Assembly: GCF_000701705.1 (NCBI RefSeq) | Contig: NZ_JNJP01000015.1 | Span: 1-64,000 of the forward strand | DNA: 64,000 bases | Reading direction: 5' to 3' | From: Bilophila wadsworthia ATCC 49260 | GTDB lineage: Bacteria > Desulfobacterota > Desulfovibrionia > Desulfovibrionales > Desulfovibrionaceae | In this document: positions 17,243-26,531 of the stretch, piece by piece | How the letters are laid out: each line of letters starts with the position of its first letter | Numbering within the stretch: the stretch's first letter is position 1 | Made by a program: the position numbers and the translations under genes | Notes under the pieces: generated by a model | Seen by the model: only the letters and a program-made list of their open reading frames with translations | Told to the model about the DNA's origin: nothing | Database searches by the model: none

Positions 17243-18415
17243 ATGATCCGCCAGATGATGAAAAAGACCCTTCTCTTCCTTTGCGTGTTCATGCTCGGGG
17301 CCACCGGGGCGCTGGCCGCCTATCCGGATCACCCGATCACGCTGGTCGTCCCGTTCGGCGCGGGCGGCGGCACGGACATCCCGGCCCGTCTGCTGGCGGG
17401 GATGATGGAAAAGAGGCTTGGACAGCCCATCGTCGTGCAGAACGTTTCCGGCGCGGGCGGCACGCTCGGGGTGGCGCAGGTGGCCGCCGCCAAACCGGAC
17501 GGCTACACGCTCGGCTATGTGCCCACCGGGACCATGTGTTTGCAGCCGCATGTGATGAAGCTTCCCTACGGGACGGATGCGTTCGACTTCATAGGCACGT
17601 CCGTCAGCCAGCCCGTGGTTCTGATGACCGCCCAAAACGCCCCGTGGAAGAACATCAACGAATTTATCGAAATGGCGAAAAAGAACCCCAACAAGTACGT
17701 CGTGGGCATCACCGCGACCGGCAACATGACCCATGTGCCCATGCTGCAGTTTGCCGAGCACTTCGGCTTGAAGCTGCGTTTCATCCCCTACCGCAGCGGC
17801 GGGGAGATTTTTAAGGACATCATGGCGGGCCGGACCCATCTTCATGCGGATGTGCCCGCGTCGCTGTCCACGTTCGATGTGTACGGGCTGGTGCAGTTTG
17901 CCGACGAGCGCAGCGAGAACCTTTCCGACATCCCTACGACCAAGGAACTGGGCATGGACGCCCGCTTCTCCCACTGGCAGGGCGTCATCGCGCCGCGCGG
18001 CATGGCCGGGCTCGGCTGGGGCCTGCCGATGGCGCTGGGTGCCGCCGTCGCCGAACCGGAAGCCCCCATCTACTGCATTACCGGCGACGGCGGGTTTGCG
18101 CATGTCTGGTCGGAGATGGAAGTCGCGGCCCGTTCCAACCTCAAAGTGACCACCATTGTGCTGAACAACGGCATTCTGGGATACGTGAAGTGTTCCGAAA
18201 AGCTCCGTTACGGCAAGAACAGCACTTCGGTGGACATCTTTCCCATCGATCATGTGGTGCTCGCCCAGGCTTGCGGGCTTCAGGGCATCCGCGTCGAACA
18301 TGCCGAAGAACTGCTGCCCGCCCTTGAACAGGCCCGCCTGTCGGAAACGTCGACCCTCATTGAGGTTATGTGTTCCGGCGATTGTCCGCCCATCACGGAT
18401 TTCGTGGGCAAGTAG
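17243..18415 (+). pseudogene. Chimera: TctC solute-binding protein joined in frame to the C-terminus of an acetolactate-synthase-like ThDP enzyme
   Basis: A single 390-codon frame with two unrelated halves. Residues 1-250 are a Bug/TctC periplasmic receptor: signal peptide ending ATGALAA, DHPITLVVPFGAGGGTDI, NVSGAGGTLGVAQVA. Residues 251-390 are the tail of a ThDP-dependent enzyme: MAGLGWGLPMALGAAVAEP, GDGGFAHVW followed about 20 residues on by LNNGILGYVK (the GDG...NN cofactor motif). The change occurs at APRGMAGLG, about 17993-18005, a point where both families carry a Pro-Arg-Gly type sequence. The receptor lacks its last 60 or so residues and the enzyme its first 400. AAGGAGAG precedes the ATG, so a hybrid would be made and exported, probably misfolded. 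Confidence 0.8.
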
Positions 18416-18458
18416 CGCCCGTCCGCTGGAGGACAGCCGTGCCGCTTGAGGCGCGGCG

Positions 18459-18510
18459 AAGGCGGATTGCCTTTCTTTCCAGCTTCCGGGAGAGAAGGGC
18501 AATCCGCCTT
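18459..18510 (+). terminator. Long hairpin between the chimera and mop
   Basis: A 13-bp stem AAGGCGGATTGCC / GGCAATCCGCCTT separated by 26 bases, extendable inside by TTTCT/AGAAG pairing. Only a weak T-run follows (TTGTCTGG). It sits 39 bases before the mop start and could be a terminator of the upstream locus or an attenuator for mop. Confidence 0.5.
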
Positions 18511-18548
18511 GTCTGGAAAATATCCAACCCTTTCACAGAGGAGGAACC

Positions 18549-21374
18549 GTGTCCATTCAGAGAATCGTCTTGAACATCAATGGGGTAGATCGGGAAATCC
18601 TTTGTGAGCCGGAGAAGGACTCCCTTGCCGACGTGGTGCGGCGTCTTGGGCTCACCGGGACGAAAGTCGGGTGCGGAACCGGGCACTGCGGCGCTTGTTC
18701 GCTGCTGCTCGACGGGGAGGTCACGCGCTCCTGCGTCAAAAAGATGAAACAGGTCAAGGCGTATGCGAAAGTCGAAACCATCGAGGGCATCGGCTCGGCG
18801 GAACGGCTTCATCCGTTGCAGCGGGCGTTCATGACGTATGCGAGCGTGCAGTGCGGCTTCTGTTCGCCGGGGTTCATCATGTCGGCCAAAGGGCTTCTGA
18901 TGCGCAATCCTGATCCGACGCGGGAAGAGGTCAGGGAATGGTTTACCCGGCACGGCAACGTCTGCCGCTGTACCGGATACAAGCCCATCGTGGACGCCGT
19001 GATGGAGGCCGCCGCCGTGATGCGCGGGGAAAAGGCGATGGAGGACATCACCTTTACCCCGCCGGAGGACGGCCGGCTGTACGGTTCGGATTTCCCGAAG
19101 CCCACGGCGCTTTCCCGGGTACTCGGGACATGCGACTTCGGGGCCGACATTTCCGGGAAGATGCCGGAAGGCACGCTGCATCTGGCGGTTGTTCTGGCGA
19201 AACGGGAACATGCCCGGATACGGGCTCTGGACACCGCCGAAGCCCAAGCCATGCCCGGCGTCGTCAACGTTGTTACCGCGAAGGACGTAAAGGGCACGAA
19301 CCGGCTGGTTGCGCCGCAAGGCACCGTGCACAGCCTGTGCGACGGCCTCGATCGCCCGGTCATTTGTGACGGGGTGGTACGCCGGTATGGGGACGTGGTG
19401 GCCGTTGTGGCGGCGACGGGCCGGGACAAGGCGCGGGCCGCTGCGGAGCGGGTCCGGGTGGAATACGAGCCGCTTCCCGCCGTCATGACCTTCATGGAAG
19501 CCGCTGCGGAAGGGGCGTTCCCTATCCATGAAAACACCCCCAACATCTATATGGAACAGCCCGTCTACAAGGGCGAGGACACGCAAGGGCTTTTGGAACA
19601 TGCCGCCCATACGGTTGAGGGAAGTTTCGGCACGTCGCGGCAGCCGCATCTGACGGTGGAGCCGGATGTCGTTCTGGCTTACCCGCAGGACGGGGGCGTG
19701 GTCATCCAGTGCAAGGGGCAATACCTGTACGGCAACATCGCCCAGATGGCCCCGGCTATTGGGCTGCCCAAGGAAAAGGTGCGGATCATCGGCAATCCGG
19801 CGGGCGGCAGCTTCGGCTACAGCATGTCGCCGGGCAATACCGCACTGGCGGCGGCCTGCGCGCTGGCGCTGGATGCGCCGGTTTCCCTCGTGCTCAGTTA
19901 CGCCGAACACCAGCACACGACGGGCAAGCGTTCCCCCGTGTACGCCAATGTCCGCCTCGCGTGCGACGAAGCGGGAAAGCTGACGGCAATGGATTTCCTT
20001 GCCGGGATCGATCACGGCGCATACAGCGAAATGGCGGGGGCGCTGACGACGAAGGTTTGCCGCTTTTTCGGCTACCCGTATGCCATCCCAAATATCCGTG
20101 GCCTGGTGCGGACGGCCTTCACCAACAACAATTTCGGGACGGCTTTCCGGGCGTTCGGCTCGCCGCAGACCTACACGGCGAGCGAGCAGATCGTGGATAT
20201 GCTCGCCGGGAGGATCGGCATGGACCCCTTCGAGTTCCGCTATATCAACGTCGCCCGGGAAGGGGATACCTGCACCACGTCCGTCCCTTACCGGGAATAT
20301 CCCATGCGGGCGATGATGGACATGCTGCGCCCGCACTACCGGAAGGCCGTGGAAAAGGCCCGGGCGGAAAGCACGCCGGAGCACAGGCGCGGCGTGGGCA
20401 TTGCGTGGGGCGGGTATCACGTCTCAAAAGTGCCGGATCGCGCGGAAATCGATCTGGAGCTGAATGAGGACGGATCGGTTACGCACTACAGCACATGGGC
20501 CGACGTCGGGCAGGGGGCGGATACGGGCAGCCTGATCCATGTCCATGAGGCGCTGCGCCCCTTGCGGCTCAGGCCGGAGGCCATCCGCCTGGTCCGCAAC
20601 GATACGGGATGCTGCCCCGATACGGGATCGGCGTCGGGCAGCCGTTCGCACCATGTCGTCGGCATGGCTACGCTGGACGCGGCTTCCAAGCTGCTCGCCG
20701 CCATGCGCAAGGAAGACGGGACGTATCGCACATGGCGGGAAATGCGCGATGCGGGCGTTCCGACCAGATACCGTGGCGTCCATACCGCCGAATGGTCGGA
20801 CATTGATCCCGATACGGGGCACGGGTACGGCGCGATTGCCCAGAACTACGTGCTGTTCATGGCGGAAGTGGCTGTCGAAGCCGCCACGGGCAGGACCCGT
20901 GTCCTCGGCGCGACGATTGTGGCCGACGTTGGGGTGATCGGAAGCCGCCAGGCCGTGCTCGGGCAGGCATGGGGCGGTTTTTCGCACTCCATCGGCTTCG
21001 CCCTGAGCGAAAACTACGAGGACATGAAGAAGCACGCGACCATGCGCGGGGCGGGGGTTCCCCGCTGCAATGACGTTCCGGACACGTTCAACGTGCTGTT
21101 TCACGAGACGTACCGCGAGAATGGGCCGCACGGTTCGACCGGATGCGCGGAAGGCTTCCAGAGTGCGGGTCACGTGTCCATCCTGAACGCCATAGCCGAT
21201 GCCGTGGGCGTGCGGGTGGCTACGCTTCCCGTCACTCCGGAAAAATTGAAAGCCGCCATGACCGCCAAGGCCGCCGGCGTCCCCTACGGTCAGGAGCCTT
21301 GGGATCTCGGCTGTTCGCTTTACGAGCGGCTTGCCTTTCTGAAGGCACGCCATGCCGGAAAGGGCAAGGGATAG
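18549..21374 (+). CDS. mop: Molybdenum-dependent aldehyde oxidoreductase (Mop; xanthine-oxidase family, FAD-free)
   Basis: A 941-residue single-chain enzyme matching the Desulfovibrio gigas Mop arrangement, which oxidises aldehydes to acids using molybdopterin cytosine dinucleotide and two [2Fe-2S] centres, without an FAD domain. The plant-ferredoxin-type domain (1-80) shows CGTGHCGACSLLLDGEVTRSC. The second cluster domain (80-160) shows CGFCSPGF and CRCTGYKPIVDA. The molybdenum domain (about 185-930) shows GQYLYGNIAQMA, GNPAGGSFGYSMSP, FGTAFRAFGSPQ and the C-terminal Glu region GFALSENYEDM. The start is GTG with GAGGAGG seven bases before it. It sits alone between a hairpin and a convergent gene. 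Confidence 0.93.
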   Translation: MSIQRIVLNINGVDREILCEPEKDSLADVVRRLGLTGTKVGCGTGHCGACSLLLDGEVTRSCVKKMKQVKAYAKVETIEGIGSAERLHPLQRAFMTYASVQCGFCSPGFIMSAKGLLMRNPDPTREEVREWFTRHGNVCRCTGYKPIVDAVMEAAAVMRGEKAMEDITFTPPEDGRLYGSDFPKPTALSRVLGTCDFGADISGKMPEGTLHLAVVLAKREHARIRALDTAEAQAMPGVVNVVTAKDVKGTNRLVAPQGTVHSLCDGLDRPVICDGVVRRYGDVVAVVAATGRDKARAAAERVRVEYEPLPAVMTFMEAAAEGAFPIHENTPNIYMEQPVYKGEDTQGLLEHAAHTVEGSFGTSRQPHLTVEPDVVLAYPQDGGVVIQCKGQYLYGNIAQMAPAIGLPKEKVRIIGNPAGGSFGYSMSPGNTALAAACALALDAPVSLVLSYAEHQHTTGKRSPVYANVRLACDEAGKLTAMDFLAGIDHGAYSEMAGALTTKVCRFFGYPYAIPNIRGLVRTAFTNNNFGTAFRAFGSPQTYTASEQIVDMLAGRIGMDPFEFRYINVAREGDTCTTSVPYREYPMRAMMDMLRPHYRKAVEKARAESTPEHRRGVGIAWGGYHVSKVPDRAEIDLELNEDGSVTHYSTWADVGQGADTGSLIHVHEALRPLRLRPEAIRLVRNDTGCCPDTGSASGSRSHHVVGMATLDAASKLLAAMRKEDGTYRTWREMRDAGVPTRYRGVHTAEWSDIDPDTGHGYGAIAQNYVLFMAEVAVEAATGRTRVLGATIVADVGVIGSRQAVLGQAWGGFSHSIGFALSENYEDMKKHATMRGAGVPRCNDVPDTFNVLFHETYRENGPHGSTGCAEGFQSAGHVSILNAIADAVGVRVATLPVTPEKLKAAMTAKAAGVPYGQEPWDLGCSLYERLAFLKARHAGKGKG

Positions 21375-21409
21375 GTAAAGCCGCGCCCGTAAGGAAGCCG
21401 GGAACGCCG

Positions 21410-22024
21410 TCAGCCTCCCGCGCGATGGCCTTCGGCCTGTTCGAGCGTGGCATACCCGTACTGCTGCACCTGATTGAGGAGATTCAGCGCCGCGCCGTTC
21501 ACGCCATCCTGTTGTTGCCGCAAGGTAAGTTCATGCAGGAGCGTGATCGTGCGCGCTGAATACGTCTTCAATTCTCCCCGCAGATACGTTTCAAAGGACG
21601 TTTCCCCGGTGGAGTCTTCGCTGGTGCGCAGCGGGCGGCCCTTGCCGCTCAGACGGGGATAACGGTCGAACAGCTCGGCTTTCCATCCCACGTTGATCGC
21701 GACGATTTCTTCTATCTTCTGCAGGGTTTCCTTGTCGACGGGCGGAAGGGATGCCGCCAGCTTCCGGTATTCTTCGGGGAAAGTGGATTCCATCATCCGG
21801 GCGTATTTCTCGGTCATGATGTTTCTGCCTTCCCGCGTGGCGGCTTTCAGATCTTCCAGATAGCTGGCAAGCAGCTCATCGGACCATGTGGCGGCCTGGC
21901 TCTTCCGCATGATTTTGAAGGTGTCGGGCCGCATCTGGCAGGAGGCCGGGCCTCCCACGTTCGAAACATGAGAAAACATGTCCCATTCCAGCTTGATGAT
22001 TTCGGACATCAGTTCGTCGCGCAT
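21410..22024 (-). CDS. DUF4125 family protein
   Basis: A 204-residue soluble protein whose N-terminal half (IIKLEWDMFSHVSNVGGPAS, then CQMRPDTFKIMRKSQAATWS) resembles the DUF4125 family found mainly in anaerobes. No signal peptide or membrane helix is visible. No catalytic function is established for the family; I recognise only the conserved WDMF..NVGG..CQ..P.TF.IMR block. It converges with mop (35 bases between stops) and is 223 bases from the next minus-strand gene, so it is probably transcribed alone. Confidence 0.7.
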   Translation of the reverse strand: MRDELMSEIIKLEWDMFSHVSNVGGPASCQMRPDTFKIMRKSQAATWSDELLASYLEDLKAATREGRNIMTEKYARMMESTFPEEYRKLAASLPPVDKETLQKIEEIVAINVGWKAELFDRYPRLSGKGRPLRTSEDSTGETSFETYLRGELKTYSARTITLLHELTLRQQQDGVNGAALNLLNQVQQYGYATLEQAEGHRAGG

Positions 22025-22247
22025 CTTTTTTCTCCATGTTTATCAATAACGCTACAGGGTATGGCTGTCTGCTGGGTACGCTGCCTTTCACCGGATAGAT
22101 AAAACCGGCAAGCGATCGACGGCGGCGCAAGGCTGTTGGGCTTTTACGGCTGAACGGATACGGCGCCGTGCCTGCCTTTTCTTTTTGCGGAGAGAACCGG
22201 CGGAGCCAAAACGTCGTTCGGTATCCTCCACTCAAACAAAGATCCCG

Positions 22248-23192
22248 TCAGGCCGTCTTGTTGTCCCAATCCTTTTCCCGCAGCGTCCCGGTTTGGAAGT
22301 AGACGGAAACCAGCTCAATGAATTCGTGGAAATCTCCGTTTTCTTTGGCGAGGCGATCAATGGATTGCCAGTCGGCATCCGGCTTTTTCTGTGCGGGGAG
22401 CAGGATTTCGCTTTCCGACGGATTTTCGGGATCGAGCAGGATAACCCCGATGCCGTGCAGGGCTGAAAGCATCCTGAGCTCCTGTTCCACCCGGTCGTCG
22501 GCGATGGCCGTGGCGACGAGATACCCCTCGTGCGCCCAAGACGAGTTGCTGACGGCCTGAAAGAAGCATTTTCTGATATTGGCGACGGTGAGCATTTTTT
22601 TGACTTCAAACGACCAGAGCCGGACGCAGGTGCTGCCGCTGGCGTGCCCGCAGGCTTTGACGTGTTTCCCCCATGCCTTGTCCACCGGCTCCATCGCCAC
22701 GATGTCGGGGTGGAGCCACTGGTTGCCGCCGTTTCCCCGCGTATTGTGGGAGCGGCCTTCCCGGATGCGCATGGAGTAGAGGTGCAGCTCCGACCAGAGA
22801 TAACTGGTGAGAAGCGGGTAAAGCTCCTGTTCCAGCAGGGCCCGTTCTTCACAGGCGCAGCTCTCCTCATCGCGTTCACAGGTTTCACCTTGGGCCGTAT
22901 CCCGCGCCTCCTGCGTCTCTTCCAATGGAATGCAGTAGCGGCGGGGCTTGGGCCTGTCCTGCCATACGAGTGTGGGGCGGAGCCTTTTGAGCGTGTCTTT
23001 CTGTGATCCGATTTCCGCAATGATTTGCGAAAGAAATGCCTTGTCATCCGCAAAACGGGGATTGTTGCGCTTTTTGGCGTAGTCGGAAGCGTACTGCTGC
23101 ACGATGGCTTCGGCAATCTGCCGGGCCGTAAAGCTCCCGCCCCGATGTTTTTCGAGAAAAGCAATGATCTTTTGGGATTGAGAAAGCGCCAT
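22248..23192 (-). CDS. Winged-helix protein with restriction-endonuclease-like C-terminus (COG2958-like)
   Basis: A 314-residue cytoplasmic protein. The first 75 residues form a helix-turn-helix of the HARE type (MALSQSQKIIAFLEKHRGGS, FTARQIAEAIVQQY), followed by an acidic, Cys-containing linker (about 108-130) and a C-terminal domain (about 150-310) with LHPDIVAMEP and LWSFEVKKML. A D...E-x-K arrangement like this suggests a PD-(D/E)XK nuclease fold, but I cannot confirm activity. The start at 23192 is chosen for its GGGGGTG ribosome binding site; the frame extends upstream without one. Such proteins often travel with defence or mobile loci. Here it stands alone. Confidence 0.65.
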   Translation of the reverse strand: MALSQSQKIIAFLEKHRGGSFTARQIAEAIVQQYASDYAKKRNNPRFADDKAFLSQIIAEIGSQKDTLKRLRPTLVWQDRPKPRRYCIPLEETQEARDTAQGETCERDEESCACEERALLEQELYPLLTSYLWSELHLYSMRIREGRSHNTRGNGGNQWLHPDIVAMEPVDKAWGKHVKACGHASGSTCVRLWSFEVKKMLTVANIRKCFFQAVSNSSWAHEGYLVATAIADDRVEQELRMLSALHGIGVILLDPENPSESEILLPAQKKPDADWQSIDRLAKENGDFHEFIELVSVYFQTGTLREKDWDNKTA

Positions 23193-23311
23193 GGTCACCC
23201 CCTGTTCAGTTGAGAACCCATTGTAGGCGGGGGGAAAGGCCATGTCCAGCTTGCGCGGGCCTTTGGGAGCCTGCTGGCGATCGGGGCGGCTTCCGCCGCC
23301 GGGCAAAAACG

Positions 23312-23336
23312 AAAGCCCCGCACAGTACGGGGCTTT
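23312..23336 (-). terminator. Terminator of the TRAP transporter operon
   Basis: Stem AAAGCCCCG / CGGGGCTTT, followed on the minus strand by TTTCGTTTTTG. It lies 28 bases after the dctQM stop. Confidence 0.85.
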
Positions 23337-23364
23337 CCGCTGTTTCAGGCTGGTCCGCCGTACG

Positions 23365-25275
23365 CTAGCCGTTCATGAGCGTGGGGAGATAGGTTGCCAG
23401 CGGGGGGAACAGGACAATCAGGAGAAGGCAGACGAACAGGGCGATGACGAAAGGAACGGCGGAGCGGTACATGGTGCCGAGCGTCACGCCCGCCACTTCC
23501 TTCATGACGAAGAGGCTGATGCCGAAAGGCGGCGTGATGGAGGCCATGTTGTCCAGAACCGTGATGATGACGCCGAACCAGATCAGATCCCAGCCGAAAA
23601 CCTTCGCAATGGGCACGAAGATCGGCACGCAGATGAGCAGCAGCGGCATGGACGGCAGGAAACAGCCGAGGATGCAGAAGGTCATGACGATGGCGAACAG
23701 GACCAGCATGGGGGCGACGTCCAGCGCGGCGATGCTGTTGGCGAGTACCATCGGGATGCGCGTCATGGCCATGAAGTAGCTGAGCACGATGGCCCCGCAC
23801 AGGACGGTGAAGCACATGGAGATGAACTTGGCCGAATTGTGCAGGGTGGCGATGAAGTTTTTCCGGTTCATGCGGCGCATGAAGAGCGCGAGCAGCAGCG
23901 TGCCGAACGCCCCGATGCCGCCGCCCTCGGTCGCCGTGAACACGCCGCCGTAAATGCCGCCGATGACGAGGAAGAAGATGCCCATGATGGGCAGCCCCGT
24001 CTTGAGCGAGGCCATCCGCTCGTGGAGGGGGGATTTGGGCAGTCTCGGGGCGAGGCCCGGCTTGAGGAAGACCATGAGCCACACCGCGGCCATGAAGCAC
24101 AGCGCGCAGAGGAGGCCGGGGATGATCCCCGCGACGAACAGGTCGCCGATGGATTGCTGCGCCAGCACGCCGTAAATGATGAAGGTGGTGCTCGGCGGGA
24201 TGAGGCAGCCGATGGTCCCCGAACAGGCCAGCGTGCCCACGGCGAGCTCGTCGTTGTAGCCGTGTTTGCGCATTTCCGGAAGGGCGATGGCGGCCATGGC
24301 GATGCTGCCCGCCAGCACGTCCCCGACGACGGCCCCGAACAGCGCGCAGGCGGCCACGCTTCCGACGGCGAGCCCGCCGCGCAGGTGCCCGAGCCATTTG
24401 CGCGCGCAGCCGTAGATGTCCTCCCCGAACCGGGCGTGGAAGCACAGATAGCCCATGAGCATGAAGAACATGAGGGGAGACCATGCGTAACTGCTGGCCG
24501 TCGCGTACATGGACTTGCCGAGGGTCGTGAAGCCCGCCGAAACGCCGCGCAGGTTGGCGATGAAGACGAGGCCGGTGGCCATGAGCGCGAAGGCGACGGG
24601 CATACCGAGGAAGAACAGGGCGAACAGGAAGACGAGCCCAAGCACGCCCACGGCGACGCTGCCCATACCGGGCAGCTTGTGCGTGGCGACCCACCATGCG
24701 CCGAGCATGGGCAGGCACCCGAGGCAGAGGGCGAGGACGGCCTGCCGGTTCCCGGCGCGGCGGCAGGCTTCCGAAAGCGCTTTCAGCAGATCGTGGAGCA
24801 GGGTGACGGCGAGCAGGGCGAAGCCGAACGACGCGAGCCCGATGAATGGGGTAAGCGGAATCCGCAGCACCAGCGTGACCGACGAGGTCGAAGCCGCATA
24901 CCGGGCGGTCGTATAGGAACAGAAACCGATGGTCGCCAGCGACCACAGCGTCGTGGCGACGGCGAGCAGCGCCCGGCGGGGTTCGGTCAGCTTGGAGGTC
25001 AGGATATCCATGGTGACGTGGCTTTTCTGCCATTGCGTGTAGGCGGTGGAGGAAAAGACAACGATGACCATCATGAGTTCCGTGATTTCCACGGTGCCGT
25101 TGATCGACTTGCCGAACCAGTACCGCAGGAACACGTCGACGAACGTCAGGAACACCATGAGCATGAAGACGCTCATGCCCGCCGCGCTGAGCCATTTGGA
25201 GAGGCTTTCCGCCGGGAGCAGCGCGGCCGTGGCCCTGCCGAGAAAACCTGTTCCGTGGGTATGCGTGCTTTCCAT
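23365..25275 (-). CDS. dctM: TRAP transporter fused small and large membrane subunits (DctQM)
   Basis: A 636-residue inner-membrane protein that couples substrate uptake to an ion gradient together with its periplasmic receptor. Residues 25-190 are the four-helix DctQ part (FVDVFLRYWFGKSINGTVEI). Residues 205-636 are the DctM permease with FLGMPVAFALMATGL, GAVVGDVLAGSIAMAAIALP, TIGCLIPPSTTFIIYGVLA and NMASITPPFGISLFVMK. Fused QM subunits are a known minority arrangement. The start at 25275 is set by AAGGAA upstream; a longer open frame runs back antisense-like through dctP and is not real. It is the last gene of the operon, 104 bases after dctP. Confidence 0.92.
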   Translation of the reverse strand: MESTHTHGTGFLGRATAALLPAESLSKWLSAAGMSVFMLMVFLTFVDVFLRYWFGKSINGTVEITELMMVIVVFSSTAYTQWQKSHVTMDILTSKLTEPRRALLAVATTLWSLATIGFCSYTTARYAASTSSVTLVLRIPLTPFIGLASFGFALLAVTLLHDLLKALSEACRRAGNRQAVLALCLGCLPMLGAWWVATHKLPGMGSVAVGVLGLVFLFALFFLGMPVAFALMATGLVFIANLRGVSAGFTTLGKSMYATASSYAWSPLMFFMLMGYLCFHARFGEDIYGCARKWLGHLRGGLAVGSVAACALFGAVVGDVLAGSIAMAAIALPEMRKHGYNDELAVGTLACSGTIGCLIPPSTTFIIYGVLAQQSIGDLFVAGIIPGLLCALCFMAAVWLMVFLKPGLAPRLPKSPLHERMASLKTGLPIMGIFFLVIGGIYGGVFTATEGGGIGAFGTLLLALFMRRMNRKNFIATLHNSAKFISMCFTVLCGAIVLSYFMAMTRIPMVLANSIAALDVAPMLVLFAIVMTFCILGCFLPSMPLLLICVPIFVPIAKVFGWDLIWFGVIITVLDNMASITPPFGISLFVMKEVAGVTLGTMYRSAVPFVIALFVCLLLIVLFPPLATYLPTLMNG

Positions 25276-25379
25276 ACTTCGTTTCCTTGTTGGAGAGGAG
25301 TCGCGTCTGAGGAACATCCACCGTGGCGGGAAGCTCGCGGGGCGCTCCCGGAGGAACGCCCCGTCCGCCCGAGGCCGGG

Positions 25380-26459
25380 TTACTTCTTGCCGGCGATGTC
25401 GATGGAGTGGGACTGGTTCCACGGCTTGGCGTAGCGCGTTTCCAGTTCGCGGAACTTCGCTTCGATGGCCTTGCCGGGGAGCCCGGTCTTGGTCACGATG
25501 TCGATCCACTCCCGCATGACGGGCTCGGTCAGCCTGTCGGCTTCGGCGTAGTCGGCATCCGAGAGGACATGCAGCGTGCCGCCCATGTCGGAGACCCACG
25601 TGTTCAGGCTTTCGTACTGCTTCTTTTCCCAGAACGCCTTGAAGAGGGTACGTCCGTATTCCCCGGACACGCTGTCGACGATCTGTTTGAGATCGTCCGG
25701 CATCCCGTCGTAGACGTCCTTGTTCATGACGACGGCGAAGACCAGCCCCGTGGTGTTGACGAGGGTGACGTGCTTGACCACGTCGCCCAGACGGCGGGAA
25801 ACCAGCAGATCGTAGTCGCAGGAGGTCGCGTCGATGACGCCTTGCTGCATACTCATGAACACGTCGGCCATGGGGATGTTCACGACCGAGGCCCCGAAGG
25901 CGCGCAGCTTGTTGGCGACCTGATAGTCCCCGAGCACATTGATCTTCTTGCCCTTGAAATCGGCGAGGCTGGTGATGGGCTCCTTGCTGCCGATGAGCAT
26001 ACCGACGGTCAGGGCGTGGGAGAACAGGACCTTGACCCCATCCAGCTCCTTTTGGACTTCGGGGAAGGCGTTCTGCATTTCCAGTACCCACGGCGTGGGA
26101 TCTTCAAGGGACATGCTCGGACGGATCAGGGTGAAGATCCGCTCGTGGAAGGGGAACTGCCCCACGGCCACGTCATAGCTGAATTCGGCCATGTCCGAGA
26201 TGCCGTCCTTGACGGATTCGAAAGCGTCGGCTTCCTTGCTGAGGGCTTCCGCGAAATAGGGTTCGACGCGGATACGCCCGCTGCTGCGCTTGTTCAGCTC
26301 TTCGGTCCACTGCTTGAGGGCGAAGTGCCAGCGGTTATGGATAGGCGGGATGGGCAGGTTGAGGCTCAGGACGTACTCTTCAGCCGCGCGGCTTTCGGCG
26401 GGCGGCATCCCGGAGGCGAAAAACACCGAAGCCATGATCAGAACCAAAAACCTCTTCAT
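25380..26459 (-). CDS. dctP: TRAP transporter periplasmic substrate-binding protein (DctP)
   Basis: A 359-residue exported receptor, with a signal peptide to about residue 25 (cut near ESRA). Family features are YVLSLNLPIPPIHNRWHFAL, RSSGRIRVEPYFAEALSKEA, the Arg-containing strand KEPITSLADFKGKKINVLG, and the helix AFWEKKQYESLNTWVSDMGG. The Arg expected to pair with a substrate carboxylate falls outside the recognisable text, so the ligand cannot be predicted beyond an organic anion, possibly a sulfonate given the suspected host. It follows the Fe-S oxidoreductase gene; the spacer has a hairpin (26498-26522) that may protect the mRNA and set the stoichiometry. Confidence 0.9.
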   Translation of the reverse strand: MKRFLVLIMASVFFASGMPPAESRAAEEYVLSLNLPIPPIHNRWHFALKQWTEELNKRSSGRIRVEPYFAEALSKEADAFESVKDGISDMAEFSYDVAVGQFPFHERIFTLIRPSMSLEDPTPWVLEMQNAFPEVQKELDGVKVLFSHALTVGMLIGSKEPITSLADFKGKKINVLGDYQVANKLRAFGASVVNIPMADVFMSMQQGVIDATSCDYDLLVSRRLGDVVKHVTLVNTTGLVFAVVMNKDVYDGMPDDLKQIVDSVSGEYGRTLFKAFWEKKQYESLNTWVSDMGGTLHVLSDADYAEADRLTEPVMREWIDIVTKTGLPGKAIEAKFRELETRYAKPWNQSHSIDIAGKK

Positions 26460-26497
26460 AGGAACTCCCGTGATGGTGCAAGGTTGAATCCGGGGTT

Positions 26498-26522
26498 CCG
26501 GCTTTCCGGAGGGGAAAGCCGG
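26498..26522 (-). other. Intercistronic hairpin
   Basis: Perfect stem CCGGCTTTCC / GGAAAGCCGG with a 5-base loop and no T-run, between the oxidoreductase stop and the dctP start. Probably an RNA-stability element. Confidence 0.45.
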
Positions 26523-26531
26523 GGCCTCTCC

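Noticed and set aside
23242..25434. A 730-codon plus-strand frame
   Set aside because: Antisense shadow of dctQM; its low-complexity charged composition mirrors membrane-protein codons.
25276..26091. Extension of the dctQM frame back through dctP
   Set aside because: The translated extension is a shifted-frame shadow of the receptor gene; the DctQ homology and ribosome binding site fix the start at 25275.
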